From NCBI RefSeq assembly GCF_014697585.1, contig NZ_JACJSB010000021.1, positions 1 to 64,000 of the forward strand: 64,000 nt of DNA, in the 5' to 3' direction. A model generated the notes under the pieces. It searched no databases. It had not been told where the DNA came from and saw only the letters and a list, made by a program, of their open reading frames with translations. Each line of letters begins with the position of its first letter. Position 1 is the stretch's first letter. The translations under genes were made by a program, and so were the position numbers. This DNA comes from Dolichospermum sp. FACHB-1091. Its GTDB lineage: Bacteria; Cyanobacteriota; Cyanobacteriia; Cyanobacteriales; Nostocaceae. Shown piece by piece: positions 33,266-42,323 of this stretch.

Positions 33266-35620
33266 ATGATGCTCACGAGTGGAATAATTATCTGTCTTAG
33301 TTATATTTTGGGTTTGCTATTGACTGCAATTCCTTGGGGTGGTGTCTGGATTTTACTATTGGGTGTGGTAGGGGCGCTTTTATTTCGCCGAATATATGTT
33401 AATCTGCGGAAATTTGCTCTTAAAAAAGGTGCGACTGTTAGCAAAACAAAGCCAGTTGCTAATAACTGGATAAATATTCCCCATCCTACTGTATGGTTGA
33501 TAGCCGGTGTGGTGGGCTTGTTGGCTACTTTTTATTTTAATTTGCGATTACCTCAACCTGGTATAAAAGATATTAGTCGCTTTGTGGTTGAGGATAAGAG
33601 CAATGTTGAACAATTAGTGATTGTGCGAGGTTTGGTGGATAGTAATCCTCGCTTAACTCGCAGTCAAAGGGGACAATTTTGGTTAACAGCGACTCAGTTA
33701 GATGAGGTACAGAATAATCAAGCTTCTGGGGGGAATCCCAGGGAGGTAACAGGTAGGTTATACGTGACTGTACCGATACTTCAGTCTACTGGTTTATATC
33801 CTGGACAAGAAATTGCGGTGACAGGATTTTTGTATAACCCAACAGCAGCGTTAAATCCTGGTGGTTTTGATTTTCAGAAATATCTGCGACAGGAGGGGAC
33901 TTTTGCTGGTTTAGTGGGAAGACAGATTAATATTCTCGATGATCAACGTCCTTGGGGATGGTGGCAAGTTCGTGGGAAAATCGGGAGATCACAAGCTCGT
34001 TTATTAGGTGTTCCTGAAGGTCCTCTTGTTAGTTCCATGGTTTTAGGCGCTAAGGCTGTTGATTTACCCTATGATACCCGTGATTTATTTGTCAGGACGG
34101 GTTTGGCTCATGCTTTGGCGGCTTCTGGTTTTCAAACTTCTTTAATTTTGGGTGTAATTTTACAGCTAACAAGACGCAAAAATAAAGCGACTCAGATCAC
34201 TCTGGGTAGCTTGGGATTAACTGGTTTTTTGTTTTTAGCCGGTTTTGAACCTGCGGTATTAAGAGCCGTAATTATGGGCTTTGCGGCTTTGCTCGGTTTG
34301 GCTTTAGAAAAAGGTGTAAAGCAGTTGGGATCTTTGTTGATAGCAGCAACATTATTATTAATATTTAATCCTTTGTGGATTTGTAATTTAGGTTTTCAAT
34401 TAAGTTTTTTAGCTACATTAGGATTAATTGTCACCGCACCAGCAATAGATAAACGTTTAGATTGGCTACCACCAACAATTAGTTCTTTAATTTCCGCATC
34501 TTTAGCCGCAACAATTTGGACTGTACCCCGATTGCTAGAATTTTCTTGTGTAATTATAGTTTATAGTGTGCCTCTTAATATTCTGGCGACACCATTTATT
34601 TCTGTGATTAGCATTGGGGGAATGATTAGCGGTTTGGTAGGTTTAATTTTACCAGATTTAGGAAGTATTTTAGCGAGTTTTTTATATTATCCTACCCATT
34701 GGTTAATTCAACTGGTGAAATTTTTTGATCATTTACCAGGAAGTCAGATACCTGTTGGTAGTATATCAATTTGGCAAATGTTGACTATCTATCTTTTAAT
34801 TATTTTACCTTTGTTAGTCAAATGGTGGCAGAAACGCTGGTGGTTCGCAGGTTTTATTGTGGCCGGTTTGGTACTTTTTCCCCTTTGGTATTCTCATAAT
34901 AATTTGCTTAGAATTACTTTATTAGAAACCAGAACTGCACCAGTTTTAGTAATTCAAGATCGAGGTAATATTGCGATAGTTAATGGAGGAAATGAAGGTA
35001 CAGGTAGATTTACAATTTTACCATTTTTAAGACAGCAAGGGATAAATCAAGTTAATTTGGCTGTCGCTAGTAAGTTCCCCGGTTATAGTCATGATGCTTG
35101 GTTGGAAATTATGCAAGATATACCAATTAAAAATTTATATGAATATACTCCCGATTTAGAAGACAATATTACAACTCAATTACTCCAACAACAACTCCAA
35201 AAACAGCAAGGAATCTATCAAGGTTTATCAGTTGGTCAACCGATAAATAATCCAACAATTATCGCACAATTAATTAATGAGCAGATACCAATTTTAAAAT
35301 TACAAATTTTTAATCAAAACTGGTTACTAGTCGGTAATATTAAATCCCAACAAATTCAAGAGTTAATTAAAAGCGGAGATTTGTCTTCTCCCCAAGTTTT
35401 ATGGTGTCCATCAGAATCTTTACAAAATCTAATTCTAGCACTTAAACCGCAAATAGCCATCGCTCCTACTAATAATTTAGATAGTAAAACATTATCTTCT
35501 TTAAGTAAAGGACAAACGAAGCTTTTTTTTACTGGTAAAGATGGTGCGATTCAATGGACACCCAACGGGGATTTTCAAACTTTCATTCAAACAACAGAAA
35601 ATAAATCTTCTGTTTTATAA
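33266..35620 (+). CDS. comEC: ComEC/Rec2-family DNA-uptake protein
   Basis: This 784-residue integral membrane protein has an N-terminal DUF4131-type region (about 85-200), then the competence domain with about eight helices (SMVLGAKAVDLP near 252, TGLAHALAASGFQTSLI near 275, GFEPAVLRAVIMG near 325). It forms the inner-membrane channel for single-stranded DNA in natural transformation. The C-terminal metallo-beta-lactamase-like part (about 545-784) is degenerate: instead of HxHxDH it reads KFPGYSHDAW, as in other cyanobacterial ComEC proteins. It starts 3 nt after the DUF4079 relic; ATG at 33266 and 33269 are both possible. A single gene. Confidence 0.88.
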   Translation: MMLTSGIIICLSYILGLLLTAIPWGGVWILLLGVVGALLFRRIYVNLRKFALKKGATVSKTKPVANNWINIPHPTVWLIAGVVGLLATFYFNLRLPQPGIKDISRFVVEDKSNVEQLVIVRGLVDSNPRLTRSQRGQFWLTATQLDEVQNNQASGGNPREVTGRLYVTVPILQSTGLYPGQEIAVTGFLYNPTAALNPGGFDFQKYLRQEGTFAGLVGRQINILDDQRPWGWWQVRGKIGRSQARLLGVPEGPLVSSMVLGAKAVDLPYDTRDLFVRTGLAHALAASGFQTSLILGVILQLTRRKNKATQITLGSLGLTGFLFLAGFEPAVLRAVIMGFAALLGLALEKGVKQLGSLLIAATLLLIFNPLWICNLGFQLSFLATLGLIVTAPAIDKRLDWLPPTISSLISASLAATIWTVPRLLEFSCVIIVYSVPLNILATPFISVISIGGMISGLVGLILPDLGSILASFLYYPTHWLIQLVKFFDHLPGSQIPVGSISIWQMLTIYLLIILPLLVKWWQKRWWFAGFIVAGLVLFPLWYSHNNLLRITLLETRTAPVLVIQDRGNIAIVNGGNEGTGRFTILPFLRQQGINQVNLAVASKFPGYSHDAWLEIMQDIPIKNLYEYTPDLEDNITTQLLQQQLQKQQGIYQGLSVGQPINNPTIIAQLINEQIPILKLQIFNQNWLLVGNIKSQQIQELIKSGDLSSPQVLWCPSESLQNLILALKPQIAIAPTNNLDSKTLSSLSKGQTKLFFTGKDGAIQWTPNGDFQTFIQTTENKSSVL

Positions 35621-35715
35621 TATGGGTTTTTTCCCGCCAAGATACAAAGGAGCAAAAACCCAAAGAAAGAATACGAAGGTTTTTAGAAAACTACATATAC
35701 ATCGGTTTTATCCTG

Positions 35716-35743
35716 TTGACTTACTTGTGATTTGGTTTATGTT
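35716..35743 (+). promoter_or_regulatory. Putative promoter of the lipoprotein gene
   Basis: TTGACT (35716-35721) and TATGTT (35738-35743) are 16 bp apart, about 38 bp before the ATG at 35781. Confidence 0.4.
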
Positions 35744-35780
35744 AAAATACAGAAATATTCTCAACTAGTGCAATTTCACC

Positions 35781-36317
35781 ATGAAAAAATCAATTTCCCC
35801 AATTGCTTTAATTTTTAGCTGTGTATCTTTGATAGCTTGTACTAGCGCATTAAAGGATACATTTAAAGAAGAGGCTGCTGCTACTGTAACACAAAATCAA
35901 ATGAAAACTGCTCTGGTAGTAGCAAGTGAACAACGGAATAAACAAGCATCTTCTCTACAATCAGAAACAGAAGAGAAGAAAGAACCTGTTGGTAAAAACC
36001 TAGACAACAATAAGAAGACTAAAAAAGGTGCAAATCAACAACCAAAGGAGGGAAGAGTAAAAAAAATAGTCAGTGGTGATTTAATGTGTTATGTCACCTT
36101 AGTAGATAATAAAGGAATACAACACAATGTTGGCGCAAGTTTTGAAGTTTGTGACGAGAAGAAGTTTTTGAATAAAAAAGTCCGCGTTACTTATAAAGTA
36201 GAATCAGTTAATGATTGTCAGAGTGCAGAACCCTGTGGAAAAACTCGTAAACAATCAATCATTACTAAAATGGAAGTTGTGAATGAAAGTTCAAAAAAAA
36301 AGATTCGTACACCTTGA
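35781..36317 (+). CDS. Lipoprotein of unknown function
   Basis: This 178-residue protein has a lipoprotein signal (lipobox LIAC near residue 20), a Lys/Glu/Gln-rich linker (about 25-90), and a compact C-terminal domain (about 92-170) with four cysteines (DLMCYV, EVCDE, NDCQ, EPCG) that could form two disulfides. The family was not recognised. The last four bases overlap the start of the next gene (TTGA), so both may be made together. Confidence 0.65.
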   Translation: MKKSISPIALIFSCVSLIACTSALKDTFKEEAAATVTQNQMKTALVVASEQRNKQASSLQSETEEKKEPVGKNLDNNKKTKKGANQQPKEGRVKKIVSGDLMCYVTLVDNKGIQHNVGASFEVCDEKKFLNKKVRVTYKVESVNDCQSAEPCGKTRKQSIITKMEVVNESSKKKIRTP

Positions 36318-36613
36318 GTAATGGGAAATGGAAGATTACTATTAGTAATAGCAACTCTTGGAATGGTGTGAATGGTACAGGAAATGTGAGTTATCAAGGA
36401 TGTGACGTTAATGGTAAATGTCTCAGGTTAAGAGGTGGTAAAATAGTTTGTCGAGACGGTGTATGTCGTACAGCTTGGAAAAATGCAAATTACACTTATA
36501 TTTTAGAACAACCTATTACTGAAAATGGTAATGCTGATTCTACTTTGATAGTCAGAAAAGGTAGAACTGAGGTTTTGAAAGTTACAGATTTGAAAGCTAT
36601 ACCTGATAGATAA
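36314..36613 (+). CDS. Small protein of unknown function (99 aa)
   Basis: It starts at a TTG that overlaps the upstream stop. The sequence is beta-rich with four cysteines (YQGCDVNGKC and VCRDGVC), similar in style to small secreted domains, but no signal peptide is visible in this frame. The start is uncertain: it might be expressed as a frame-linked extension of the lipoprotein. The function is unknown. Confidence 0.5.
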   Translation: MSNGKWKITISNSNSWNGVNGTGNVSYQGCDVNGKCLRLRGGKIVCRDGVCRTAWKNANYTYILEQPITENGNADSTLIVRKGRTEVLKVTDLKAIPDR

Positions 36614-36670
36614 TCAAAAAAACATCCCAGTTTATTTTAACTCAATTATTAAATAATAATTGATTATTAG

Positions 36671-36722
36671 GCGTTGCATAATAGCGGTATGAATTGTATT
36701 TTTTTCCTCAAATCAGCAACGC
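36671..36722. repeat. Short palindromic element bounded by GGCGTTGC / GCAACGCC
   Basis: 8-bp terminal inverted repeats flank 52 bp. The right end (CTCAAATCAGCAACGCC) recurs at about 26918-26934 inside the amidohydrolase pseudogene. ATTATTA-like flanks on both sides may be a target duplication. Confidence 0.6.
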
Positions 36723-36728
36723 CAATTA

Positions 36729-37562
36729 TTACTCTTCTGGGGTAAAATTTTGGTCAAGAAAATTAAGAGCGTGGTTGCGGAGTTCAAAATATTCCGTTGA
36801 GTTCCGCATGGCCATTCTATCTCTAGGATGTGCAAAAGGAACTGTTAAAATTTCTCCAATGTTTGCAGATGGTCCATTAGTCATTAAAATGATCCGATCT
36901 GACATATAAATTGCTTCGTCCACATCATGGGTAATCATCATAACTGCTTGACGATGATGTTCCCAAATATCTAATACTTGACGTTGTAATTTACCACGAG
37001 TTAGAGCATCTAAAGCACCAAAAGGTTCATCCATTAATAACATTTTGGGACGAATTGCTAAAGCTCTAGCAATACCTACCCTTTGTTTCATACCTCCAGA
37101 AATTTCATCAGGATATTTGTCGGCCGCTGCTGTCAAGTTTACCATAGCTAAGTGTTCATTGACAATGCTAATTTTTTCGGCACGATTAGCATTTTTTAAT
37201 ACTTCATCTACAGCTAAACGGATATTTTCGCGGACAGTTAACCAGGGTAATAATGAGTAATTTTGAAATACCATCATTCTCTCTGCTCCTGGTTTACGAA
37301 TCTCTTTTCCTTCTAAACGCACAGAACCAGAAGTAGCTTTTTCAAAACCGCCAATTATTTTTAATAATGTGGATTTACCGCAGCCAGAATGACCAATTAC
37401 AGAAATATATTCATCTTCACCAATAGTTAAATTAATATTATTTAAAACGACAAATTTGCCTTTATCTGGGGTGGGATAGGATTTAACCAAGTTCTCAATT
37501 TCTAAAAATCCGTTTCGTTGTCTTTCTGTGGTATTATTATCTGTTAAAATTGGATATGTCAT
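36729..37562 (-). CDS. ABC transporter ATP-binding protein, NrtD/CmpD/CynD type
   Basis: This 277-residue ATPase has Walker A GHSGCGKSTLLK (about residue 58), Q-loop VFQNYSLLPW, signature ISGGMKQRVG, Walker B LLMDEPFGALD, and switch MITHDVDEA. These fit the nitrate / bicarbonate / cyanate / taurine importer class. It is the last gene of a three-gene operon, 32 nt after the binding protein. There is no second ATPase with a binding-protein tail (NrtC/CmpC), so the complex should use two copies of this subunit. Confidence 0.9.
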   Translation of the reverse strand: MTYPILTDNNTTERQRNGFLEIENLVKSYPTPDKGKFVVLNNINLTIGEDEYISVIGHSGCGKSTLLKIIGGFEKATSGSVRLEGKEIRKPGAERMMVFQNYSLLPWLTVRENIRLAVDEVLKNANRAEKISIVNEHLAMVNLTAAADKYPDEISGGMKQRVGIARALAIRPKMLLMDEPFGALDALTRGKLQRQVLDIWEHHRQAVMMITHDVDEAIYMSDRIILMTNGPSANIGEILTVPFAHPRDRMAMRNSTEYFELRNHALNFLDQNFTPEE

Positions 37563-37594
37563 GATTAATCACCCTTGATCTAATTAACTTTTTT

Positions 37595-39037
37595 TTAAGA
37601 CATAAAAAATCGAGCGGGAGCATTAGCGCGGATATCAAAACTATGAAGATATCCTACAGGATCACTGGGATCAAATCCTTTTTTATCTATAAATGCCTCT
37701 GGAGGTTCAACCTTATAATCATTTGCGGGACATTGAATACCCATTTCTGTGGCTATTTCCCGATATAAATCTGTTCTCCAACCTTTTGCGGCTACTTGTT
37801 CGGCGTTTTTAGGAATTTCTTTGATTTGTCCCCAACGGGCTGCTTGAGTCATTAACCAAAGACTGCGAGAACGCCATAAAAATGTTGAATGTTCTCCTAT
37901 TTCGTGGGGAATAGTGTTAGGAAGATCATAAAAGATTGTGGTATCATCTGCTTTTATCGTGCGGTCTTGACCGTCAAAACCACCATAGTTATAATTACCA
38001 ATAATTCCCGGTCCGGTAAACTTGGTAATAGGAACACCTGATTTTTTGGGTTTTGCACCAGTAAAAGCACGTTCTGTGAGTAATTCAGCTATTTGTTGAC
38101 GATTTTCAGGTCGGCTACAATATTGACAAGCTTCTATCATGGCTTTTACTAAAGAACGGTAAGTTTTAGGGTAATTAATAATAAAAGATTCCATTACCCC
38201 TAATAGTCTGTCTGGGTGTCCGTGCCATATTTCCTTACCTTGAGCAAAAGTAAAACCAATACCTTCATTACCAGTAATTGCTCTAGTATTCCAAGGTTCA
38301 GCCACCATATAGGCTTGCATTGCGCCAATTCTCATATTTGTCACCATTTGTGGTGGAGGAACAATGATGATCCGAAATTCTTTAAGAGGATCAACACCCG
38401 CAGCAGCGGAAAGATAACGAGCGAAATATTCATAAATGGCAGAACTGAGGACTACAGCCCAGATTTTCTTTTCTGGGGGTTGTTTGTCAAAATAACCGCG
38501 AAAGTCCCTTCCAAAGGCTTCTAAAGCCCCCTCAGCGTATTTCTGTTGATATTCGTACCAAGGACGGATACCATAGTCCCACATTTCCTTATTCATGGTC
38601 ATAGCGTTACCATGTCGGTGGATAGTCATTGCAGCACATAGGGGAGCATGACGGGCACCTTCCGCGCCAATTCTAGCATTAGTGACAGCACCGGAAACGA
38701 CAGGGGAAGCGTCGAGACGACCAAAAATCAAGCCGTCGCGGGAAGTAGCCCAACTAGCTTCCCGGTTAAGTGTGACATTTAAGCCATATTTACGGAAAAA
38801 TCCTTTTTTCCAAGCGATCGCAAATGGTGCACAATCATTAACAGGGACATAACCAACCGTAAGATTAGGTTTCTCTAAATCTTGGGGTCTAACTACCTGT
38901 GTCACCGCTAAAGCTTCTTCTGTTAGTCCGTTAGCAGACCTATCTCCAGAAACAGCACAGGAAGATAATATAATTCCCGCAGTTGTCGCACCCATTCCCG
39001 CAATAAAATCCCTGCGAGTTAAATAATTTTCACTCAT
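37595..39037 (-). CDS. NrtA/CmpA/CynA-family substrate-binding lipoprotein
   Basis: This 480-residue protein begins with a twin-arginine signal (TRRDFIAGMG) and lipobox (LSSCA near residue 27), so it is a Tat-exported lipoprotein. The domain has LTVGYVPVNDCAPFAIAWKKG, WATSRDGLIFG and EPWNTRAITGNEGIG, typical of the nitrate/bicarbonate/cyanate binding family but clearly distant from NrtA and CmpA proper. The substrate cannot be told from sequence; cyanate (CynABD has the same three-gene layout, although no cynS is nearby), nitrate or bicarbonate are candidates. It lies between the permease (69 bp away) and the ATPase genes. Confidence 0.8.
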   Translation of the reverse strand: MSENYLTRRDFIAGMGATTAGIILSSCAVSGDRSANGLTEEALAVTQVVRPQDLEKPNLTVGYVPVNDCAPFAIAWKKGFFRKYGLNVTLNREASWATSRDGLIFGRLDASPVVSGAVTNARIGAEGARHAPLCAAMTIHRHGNAMTMNKEMWDYGIRPWYEYQQKYAEGALEAFGRDFRGYFDKQPPEKKIWAVVLSSAIYEYFARYLSAAAGVDPLKEFRIIIVPPPQMVTNMRIGAMQAYMVAEPWNTRAITGNEGIGFTFAQGKEIWHGHPDRLLGVMESFIINYPKTYRSLVKAMIEACQYCSRPENRQQIAELLTERAFTGAKPKKSGVPITKFTGPGIIGNYNYGGFDGQDRTIKADDTTIFYDLPNTIPHEIGEHSTFLWRSRSLWLMTQAARWGQIKEIPKNAEQVAAKGWRTDLYREIATEMGIQCPANDYKVEPPEAFIDKKGFDPSDPVGYLHSFDIRANAPARFFMS

Positions 39038-39105
39038 AATAATTAATCATTAATAATTGAAAAATTCTCTTAAATCTCTCTGCTCCTTTGCGTGAGAAAA
39101 AATCA

Positions 39106-39951
39106 TTAACCTCCTGGACGGTGAGTAACTAACTCTTGAATTTTGCCCACAGCATAATCTAAAATCAACCCTGTTAAACCAATTATAAACACTGCTAAAA
39201 ACACAGAACTCAGATTTAAACGACTCCATTCGTCCCAAACAAAAAAGCCAATTCCTATACCTCCGGTGAGCATTTCTACAGCTACAATTACTAGCCAAGC
39301 AATGCCTAAACTAATTCTCAAACCAGTAAAAATATAAGGTAAACTAGCAGGTAAAATGATTTTAGTAATTTGTCGCCAGCGGGGCATTTCTAGGACTTGC
39401 GCTACATCTAAATAATCTTTGGGGACGCTAGAAACTCCCAAAGCAGTATTAATAATTGTTGGCCATAGCGACGTAATGAAAATGACGAAAATAGCGGAAG
39501 GATCTGCTAAATTAAAAAGAGATAAAGAAATGGGCAACCAAGCCAATGGAGATACAGGTTTAAAAATCTGAATAATGGGATTAAAAGCCAGCATTGCCGG
39601 TCTAGACATTCCGATTAAAAAACCCAAAGGAATGGCCACTAATGCCCCCAAACCAAATCCTAATATTACCCGGCGTAAACTGGCTAATAATAACCAACCA
39701 ACTCCTAAATCACCCGGACCTCTTTCATAAAATGGATGTAAAATATATTCCCAATTAGCAATTAAAGCTTCTGGTGGTGTAGGCATTAATTCATGATTAG
39801 CTAATGCTACCACCCACCACAATAAAATAATTCCCAAACAGCCTAATGCTGGGAATAAAAAAGTGTCTTGAAAAATTATCGTTTTGGCTTTTCTCCACAC
39901 AGTTTGACTAGCAACTGCTATAATGGCTGCTAAATTTAGTTGCAATATCAT
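39106..39951 (-). CDS. ABC transporter permease, NrtB/CmpB/CynB type
   Basis: This 281-residue protein has six or seven transmembrane helices. The cytoplasmic EAA loop is visible as LDVAQVLEMPRWRQITKIILPASLPYIFTGL split near residues 190-220, and the helices around GFGLGALVAIPLGFLIG and FKPVSPLAWLPIS fit the family. It is the first gene of the operon, with the binding protein and ATPase downstream. Permease-first order is unusual for nrt and cmp operons. Confidence 0.88.
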   Translation of the reverse strand: MILQLNLAAIIAVASQTVWRKAKTIIFQDTFLFPALGCLGIILLWWVVALANHELMPTPPEALIANWEYILHPFYERGPGDLGVGWLLLASLRRVILGFGLGALVAIPLGFLIGMSRPAMLAFNPIIQIFKPVSPLAWLPISLSLFNLADPSAIFVIFITSLWPTIINTALGVSSVPKDYLDVAQVLEMPRWRQITKIILPASLPYIFTGLRISLGIAWLVIVAVEMLTGGIGIGFFVWDEWSRLNLSSVFLAVFIIGLTGLILDYAVGKIQELVTHRPGG

Positions 39952-40041
39952 TTATTTTACCTCAGCAGAGTTAAGCGCGGGTGCAAAGAAATTAAATTAG
40001 ATAGTACCAACCTTGGACACTGATGAGATCAGAACATCATG

Positions 40042-40069
40042 ATAATTATTAATTATAATTAATAATTAT
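40042..40069. promoter_or_regulatory. Perfect 28-bp AT palindrome upstream of the ABC operon
   Basis: ATAATTATTAATTA is followed directly by its exact complement. It lies about 90 bp before the permease ATG. The gap 39952-40459 holds no gene, only this palindrome and imperfect AATCATAAATATT repeats near 40325-40355. It might be a binding site for a LysR-type regulator (CmpR-like sites contain TTA-N-TAA), but this is a guess. Confidence 0.4.
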
Positions 40070-40459
40070 GATTCTGTCTCTTCAGTCTTTTCTCAATGCC
40101 TAGGAAGTTAGCTGACGGGCTAGGGTTGAGAGATACCATTTTTTACTTTATTTTAGAATGATTTTGAACTTTAAAGCGCAAATTAATCAACTAGTCAAGA
40201 CAAAAACACGCCCCACAATTTGGTTCTTCCGTTCCAGTGCTACTGTTGTAATGTACTGGACTAGGCTGACTTACTTGAAATTAATAGTAGTATGATAACA
40301 TTGATATCTAGTGATAACATCAGTATTAATCATAAATATTAATCATAAATATTAGTATTAGTTACTTAACTGGGGTTTGGTGGAAAAGTTATCTGTGAGG
40401 GTAGGGAACTCTTAACCGTGACCAGTCAACCGTCAACCGTCATTTGTCTATGTAAATTG

Positions 40460-41725
40460 TCAACTTAGGCTAACTTTGACTGCTGATAAAAAATGACCAA
40501 TTAAATACAGAGAACCGCATAATACAACTTGATTATCTGTGGAGGGACAAGCAACGTCTAAGGCTGAAAATACATCTGTATAAGTATTACAAAACTTTAA
40601 ATCTGGACAAATTGACGCTGCTAAATTAGCTAATTTTCCTAAATCCGCTGAATTGCTATCGGGTACTGGCACTAAATACAATTTATCCCCTGGTTTGAGA
40701 AGTTCCTGAAAAATATCACTATGATCTTTGGTGGCCAGCATTCCCATTACCCAAGTAATGTTTTTAGTTTTGAGTGTATCTACATAATGACGTAAAACAT
40801 TAGCTGAGGCTGGGTTGTGTGCGCCGTCAATGAGGATTTGATAAGTTTTCCAAGTAATCCATTGCATTCTCCCTGGCCACTTGGTTTTAGCCATTCCTTG
40901 AATAATAGCTTGTTCAGAAATTTGCCAATTCTGTTTTTGCAAGATTTCCAAAGCTGCTATTGCTAAGGCTGAATTATGTAATTGAATTTGTCCCTGTAAT
41001 GCTAAGGGGTATTTTATTGTTTCTGGACTGGCTATTTTTTGATATTCGGCCCAGTTTTGATTAATTTTACGAGAGGGTGCGGGGGTAAAAATCGGGCATT
41101 GTAATTCTAGAATACGCGATCGCACGACTTTTTGGGCTGCTTCTGGTAATGAACCCACCACCACCGGACATCCGGGTTTGATAATTCCCGCTTTTTCTCT
41201 GGCAATATGGGTTGTAGTTGGTCCTAGTTGTTGCCAATGTTCTCGACTTATGGAAGTAATTATTGTCACTAAAGGATCATCACAGACATTAGTGGCATCT
41301 AAACGTCCTCCTAGTCCGACTTCAATTACCGCAATATCAACTTGTTGCTGGGCAAAATATAACCAAGCGGCTGCGGTAATTACCTCAAATTGGGTAGGAG
41401 ATTCTTCATCTGGATTAATTGCTGCTTGAACTTTAAGTATTAATTCACACAATTTATCACTATTAATTGCTTGTTCATTCACACAGATACGTTCTGTCCA
41501 ATCAACCAAATGGGGGGAGGTGTAGCGTCCAGTTTTATAACCAGCTTCAGTAAGTACCGCAGACAGATAAGCACAAACAGAACCTTTACCATTAGTACCA
41601 GCGACATGAACAATTGGCACTTGGTGATGGGGATTTCCCAAAATTGCCAATAAATTGACAATTCGAGATAACCCCAAATTGACACCAAAATGCTGAAAAG
41701 GTTGGAGTAGGGAATCTATGCTCAT
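40460..41725 (-). CDS. folC: Folylpolyglutamate synthase / dihydrofolate synthase
   Basis: This 421-residue cytoplasmic ligase adds glutamate to dihydropteroate or folates. Motifs: P-loop HVAGTNGKGSV (about residue 42), SPHLVDWTERI (about 76), and the Mur-ligase central EVGLGGRLDATN (about 146), with LIDGAHNP near 305. The length and ends are normal. It appears monocistronic and precedes, on the same strand, no close partner (psbY lies about 100 bp upstream). Confidence 0.95.
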   Translation of the reverse strand: MSIDSLLQPFQHFGVNLGLSRIVNLLAILGNPHHQVPIVHVAGTNGKGSVCAYLSAVLTEAGYKTGRYTSPHLVDWTERICVNEQAINSDKLCELILKVQAAINPDEESPTQFEVITAAAWLYFAQQQVDIAVIEVGLGGRLDATNVCDDPLVTIITSISREHWQQLGPTTTHIAREKAGIIKPGCPVVVGSLPEAAQKVVRSRILELQCPIFTPAPSRKINQNWAEYQKIASPETIKYPLALQGQIQLHNSALAIAALEILQKQNWQISEQAIIQGMAKTKWPGRMQWITWKTYQILIDGAHNPASANVLRHYVDTLKTKNITWVMGMLATKDHSDIFQELLKPGDKLYLVPVPDSNSADLGKLANLAASICPDLKFCNTYTDVFSALDVACPSTDNQVVLCGSLYLIGHFLSAVKVSLS

Positions 41726-41783
41726 GGGAATTGTGTAATTGGTAATTTGGTAATTAGATTAGAATTGGTAGAACTCTTGCCTA

Positions 41784-41815
41784 TTCTCTGTTCCCTGTTC
41801 CCTGTTCCCTGTTCC
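41784..41815. repeat. Heptamer array TTCCCTG x4
   Basis: Consecutive 7-bp units TTCCCTG lie between folC and psbY. The same unit builds the large array at 51023-51237. Confidence 0.8.
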
Positions 41816-41827
41816 CTATTCTCCAAA

Positions 41828-41953
41828 TTACGCTTCTTTGCTCAAAAAGTTTTGTATTTGTCTAATAGCAGCAGCGCCGATATTAAAAGCAGCCCAACTA
41901 GCAGCGATCGCTAAAGGTGCTAAAACAATTACTACACGAGTATCAATGTCCAT
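41828..41953 (-). CDS. psbY: Photosystem II protein Y
   Basis: The 41-residue product [19 protein letters not shown]... has the single transmembrane helix and the C-terminal IRQIQNFL...EA of cyanobacterial PsbY, a small subunit at the cytochrome b559 side of photosystem II. An upstream in-frame extension to 42016 reads through a structured element and is not part of the protein. The start at 41953 is set by the family length. Confidence 0.93.
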   Translation of the reverse strand: MDIDTRVVIVLAPLAIAASWAAFNIGAAAIRQIQNFLSKEA

Positions 41954-41990
41954 ATTTAGAAACCCTCTGTAAATTAAAAATTTTAAGTTT

Positions 41991-42165
41991 TTTGACATAC
42001 CTCCTCGTCCTTTCATGAGCGAGGATTCTTTGACACTGCACTGACTGGTGCTACCGAAAAGTAGTCTTATTCAGTCTCCATGTCCGTTTATAGTCTCCCA
42101 ATGCCCTGTGGCGACTATACCTAGTTTACTATAAAGCCGTCCTATAAGAACGGGGATTGTATCCG
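41991..42165 (-). ncRNA. Structured IS200/IS605 end-like (omega-RNA-like) element upstream of psbY
   Basis: On the minus strand the segment holds a hairpin CCGTTCTTATAGGACGG (about 42139-42155), then GGCATTGGGAGACTATA..., GTGTCAAAGAATCCTCGC and a final hairpin CCTCG...CGAGG (42003-42024) followed by TATGTCAA. This order resembles the 3' ends of IS200/IS605 elements with their tnpB-associated RNA. No tnpB gene is present. It may be a solo relic or a domesticated leader of psbY; the assignment is from memory of the family. Confidence 0.4.
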
Positions 42166-42277
42166 ATTTTTTTTGGTCAACAGTTCTCAGTTTTGATTGA
42201 GAACTCAAGTGGGGAATTTTTTCAAGGTTGTATGTAAAGTTTAATTAAAAGTCGGTGGTCAGTTGTAAAACGTGAAT

Positions 42278-42323
42278 CACCCATTACCAATTACCCATTA
42301 CCAATTACCAATTACCCATTACC
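42278..42323. repeat. Heptamer array (CCATTAC / CAATTAC)
   Basis: Six or so 7-bp units of CCATTAC and CAATTAC end at the stop codon of the carbonic-anhydrase-like gene. This is the complement of the array at 50816-50938. Confidence 0.8.

Noticed and set aside
41828-42016. A 62-residue version of PsbY
   Set aside because: The first 21 residues are encoded by the structured element; PsbY in cyanobacteria has about 40 residues.
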